A stretch of DNA of 64,000 nt from Variovorax paradoxus (GTDB lineage Bacteria > Pseudomonadota > Gammaproteobacteria > Burkholderiales > Burkholderiaceae_C). The stretch spans positions 744,001 through 808,000 of the forward strand of contig NZ_JAUSXG010000001.1 of NCBI RefSeq assembly GCF_030815855.1, read 5' to 3'. This document shows positions 62,051-64,000 of this stretch, piece by piece. The position numbers were made by a program, and so were the translations under genes. The notes beneath the pieces were generated by a model, which was given only the letters and a program-made list of their open reading frames with translations, was not told where the DNA came from and did no database searches. Numbering within the stretch: position 1 is the stretch's first letter; each line of letters opens with the position of its first letter.

Positions 62051-62971
62051 ATGGACAGCTACGCACTCCTGCTCGGTTCCACGCTCAGCGCCGGCACCGT
62101 GCTCGCCATCGCGGCGCTCGGCCTCCTCATCAACGAGAAAGCCGGCATCGTCAATCTCGGTGCCGAGGGCATGATGCTCTGCGCCGCCATCGCGGGCTTT
62201 GCGACCGTCGTCATCACGCACAACCCCTGGCTCGGCTTCCTCGCCGGCATGGCGGCCGGGGCCTTGCTCGCGGCCTTCTTCGGCGTGCTGGTGATCTGGC
62301 TCAACACCAACCAGTACGCCACCGGCCTCGCGCTCAGCCTGTTCGGCGTCGGCTTCTCGGCGTTCGCCGGCATCAACTTCGTGCAGGCCAAGCTGCCCGA
62401 GAGCGTGTCGTACGCGGTGCCGGTGCTCAGCGACATTCCGCTCGTCGGGCCCGCGCTGTTCCGGCATCACCCGATGGTGTATTTCGCGGTCGTCCTGACC
62501 GTTGGGCTGATCTGGTTTCTCTACCGCACTCGCGCCGGCCTCGTGCTGCGCTCGGTCGGCGAATCGCCCGAATCGGCGCATGCGCTCGGCTATCCGGTGC
62601 GGCGCATCCGCTTCATGGCGGTGATCGCGGGCGGCGCGCTGTGCGGGCTGGCGGGCGCGTATCTTTCCACCGTCTACACGCCGCTCTGGGTCGAAGGCAT
62701 GGTGGCGGGCCGCGGCTGGATTGCGCTGGCGCTCACCACCTTCGCCACCTGGCGGCCGATTCGCGTGCTTTTGGGCGCCTACCTGTTCGGCGGCGTCTCG
62801 ATGCTCGGTTTCCATCTGCAGAGCAGCGGCGTCGACGTGCCGCCGCAGTTCCTCAGCATGCTGCAGTACATCGCGCCCATCGTGGTGCTGGCGCTGATTT
62901 CGCGCAACCCGGCGTTCATCCGCATCAACATGCCGGCCTCCATAGGGAAACCGTTCTACCCCGGCTCATAA
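62051..62971 (+). CDS. BMP-type nucleoside/purine ABC transporter permease 2
   Basis: 306 aa, eight or nine membrane spans, YufQ/NupQ-like. Signatures are LAIAALGLLINEKAGIVNLG then AEGMMLCAA, LNTNQYATGLALSLFGVGFS, LRSVGESPESAHALGYPVRR and IALALTTFATWRPIRVLLGA. It pairs with permease 1 and the tandem ATPase. It is followed 50 bp later by the substrate-binding lipoprotein. The subunit composition is that of prokaryotic nucleoside/deoxynucleoside and purine importers; with xdhAB and an AzgA-like permease adjacent, a purine or nucleoside substrate is likely. Confidence 0.93.
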   Translation: MDSYALLLGSTLSAGTVLAIAALGLLINEKAGIVNLGAEGMMLCAAIAGFATVVITHNPWLGFLAGMAAGALLAAFFGVLVIWLNTNQYATGLALSLFGVGFSAFAGINFVQAKLPESVSYAVPVLSDIPLVGPALFRHHPMVYFAVVLTVGLIWFLYRTRAGLVLRSVGESPESAHALGYPVRRIRFMAVIAGGALCGLAGAYLSTVYTPLWVEGMVAGRGWIALALTTFATWRPIRVLLGAYLFGGVSMLGFHLQSSGVDVPPQFLSMLQYIAPIVVLALISRNPAFIRINMPASIGKPFYPGS

Positions 62972-63021
62972 TCGCGTTTTTCGTTTCCCGCCAACTCTGT
63001 CCTTTTTGAGGATTTCCGACA

Positions 63022-64000
63022 ATGAATGATCTGAACAAGCGCTCTTCCCTGCTCAAGCTCGCTGCCCTTACGGCGGTCGCTTCGGCAGCCCTGATCGGCT
63101 GCGGCAAGAAAGAAGAGGCGGCGGCACCGGCTGCGGCCCCCGCGCCAGCCCCGGCGCCCGCTGCAGCTGCGCCGGCCCCGACCGCGCCGCTCAACATCGC
63201 ATTCGCATACATCGGCCCGGTGGGAGACGGCGGCTGGACCTTCGCGCACGACAACGGCCGCAAGGCGCTCGAGAAGGAATTCGGCGACAAGATCAAGACC
63301 ACCTTCGTCGAGAGCGTGCCCGAAGGCGCCGACGCCGAGCGTGTGTTCCGCGACATGGTCGGCCAAGGCAACAAGCTGATCTTCGGCACCACCTTCGGCT
63401 ACATGGAGCCGATGCTCAAGGTGGCCACCGACAGCAAGGACGTGAAGTTCGAGCATGCCACCGGCTACAAGACCGCCGAGAACATGCGCACCTATGACAG
63501 CCGCACCTACGAAGGCGCCTACATGGCCGGCGTGATTGCCGGTGCCATGACCAAGACCAACACGCTCGGCGTGGTGGGCTCGGTGCCGATTCCCGAGGTG
63601 CTGCGCAACATCAACAGCTTTACGCTGGGCGCGCAGTCGGTCAACCCGAAGATCACCACCAAGGTGGTGTGGGTGAACGAATGGTTCAGCCCGCCCAAGG
63701 AAACCGAAGCCGCCACCGCCCTCATCAACGGCGGCGCCGACGTGCTGTTCCAGAACACCGACTCGCCGGCCGTGCTCAAGACCGCACAGGAAAAGGGCAA
63801 GCGCGCCTTCGGCTGGGATTCGGACATGACCGCCTACGGCCCCAAGGCCCACCTGGCTTCGGCCACCATCAACTGGGCGCCGTACTACATCAAGGCCACG
63901 CAGGACGCGCTCGACGGCAAGTGGGCCACGGGCCAGAGCTGGTGGGGCGTGAAGGAAGGCGCCATCGACATCGTCTCGATCGCCGAGGACGTGCCGGCCG
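63022..64000 (+). CDS. BMP-family ABC transporter substrate-binding lipoprotein (3' end cut by window edge)
   Basis: 326 codons visible; the gene continues past the right edge. The N-terminus MNDLNKRSSLLKLAALTAVA runs to a lipobox (ALIGCGKK), followed by a remarkable low-complexity Ala/Pro linker of ~28 residues (EEAAAPAAAPAPAPAPAAAA). The BMP (basic membrane protein/PnrA) domain follows: IAFAYIGPVGDGGWTFAHDN, MVGQGNKLIFGTTFGYMEP, YEGAYMAGVIAGAMTKTNTL and NGGADVLFQNTDSPA. PnrA-type proteins bind purine nucleosides or bases. It is the receptor for the ABC system just upstream. Confidence 0.94.
   Translation, partial: MNDLNKRSSLLKLAALTAVASAALIGCGKKEEAAAPAAAPAPAPAPAAAAPAPTAPLNIAFAYIGPVGDGGWTFAHDNGRKALEKEFGDKIKTTFVESVPEGADAERVFRDMVGQGNKLIFGTTFGYMEPMLKVATDSKDVKFEHATGYKTAENMRTYDSRTYEGAYMAGVIAGAMTKTNTLGVVGSVPIPEVLRNINSFTLGAQSVNPKITTKVVWVNEWFSPPKETEAATALINGGADVLFQNTDSPAVLKTAQEKGKRAFGWDSDMTAYGPKAHLASATINWAPYYIKATQDALDGKWATGQSWWGVKEGAIDIVSIAEDVPA

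Noticed and set aside
1..64000. tRNA, rRNA, CRISPR arrays, insertion sequences, prophage genes
   Set aside because: Looked for T-loop-like GGTTCRA motifs, regularly spaced repeats and transposase/integrase signatures on both strands; none was convincing.

Overview
The window is high-G+C DNA with the gene content of a Burkholderiales bacterium, most likely Comamonadaceae and Variovorax-like. The signs are two Bug/TctC-type receptors without their own permeases, many LysR, LacI and GntR regulators beside small catabolic operons, a membrane-bound PuuD-type urate oxidase, and a split indolepyruvate ferredoxin oxidoreductase. I saw no rRNA, tRNA, CRISPR array, transposase or phage gene. The assignment rests on gene content only.

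Layout. 1-9.7 kb: two divergent, paralogous LacI regulators; a leftward operon of three exported proteins (tandem-domain esterase lipoprotein, metallo-beta-lactamase-fold lipoprotein, Sel1-repeat protein with a His-rich tail); and divergently a Bug receptor with glucarate dehydratase (gudD). The control region between these two units carries CG-centred palindromes typical of LacI-family operators. 9.7-19 kb: mixed housekeeping and accessory genes (two SDRs, GNAT, FAD oxidoreductase, SET-domain protein, LysR with an amino-acid binding protein and a class V aminotransferase, alpha/beta hydrolase).

19-28.3 kb: purine ring catabolism. The genes are puuE allantoinase, a fused OHCU decarboxylase/allantoate amidohydrolase, an M20 hydrolase, a GntR regulator, uraH, xdhC, puuD urate oxidase and glycerate kinase. 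An identical 15-bp block centred on TGTATACA lies in front of uraH/gntR and again in front of puuD, which makes it a candidate regulon operator. The pathway resumes at 52.6-64 kb with xdhA-xdhB, a LysR regulator, an AzgA-like purine permease and a BMP-type nucleoside/purine ABC transporter whose binding protein runs off the right edge.

28.3-42.9 kb: scramblase-like protein behind an 8-bp tandem repeat; a succinate-semialdehyde-type dehydrogenase; a ~260-bp palindromic repeat element; a magnesium P-type ATPase preceded by two unannotated small ORFs and a hairpin that buries its ribosome binding site; an operon iorA-iorB-Bug receptor-thioesterase-lipoprotein that could turn aryl-pyruvates into aryl-acetates; and a PQQ-type sugar dehydrogenase with a cytochrome c.

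43.3-52.4 kb: the most novel part, a compact three-gene assembly line. It has a 2498-aa NRPS read as C-A(Ser)-T-C-A-T-reductase, a UGT-type glycosyltransferase and an MbtH-like protein. It splits the purine locus. The predicted product is a glycosylated, probably N-capped Ser-X dipeptide aldehyde or alcohol; I do not recognise it as a characterised pathway.
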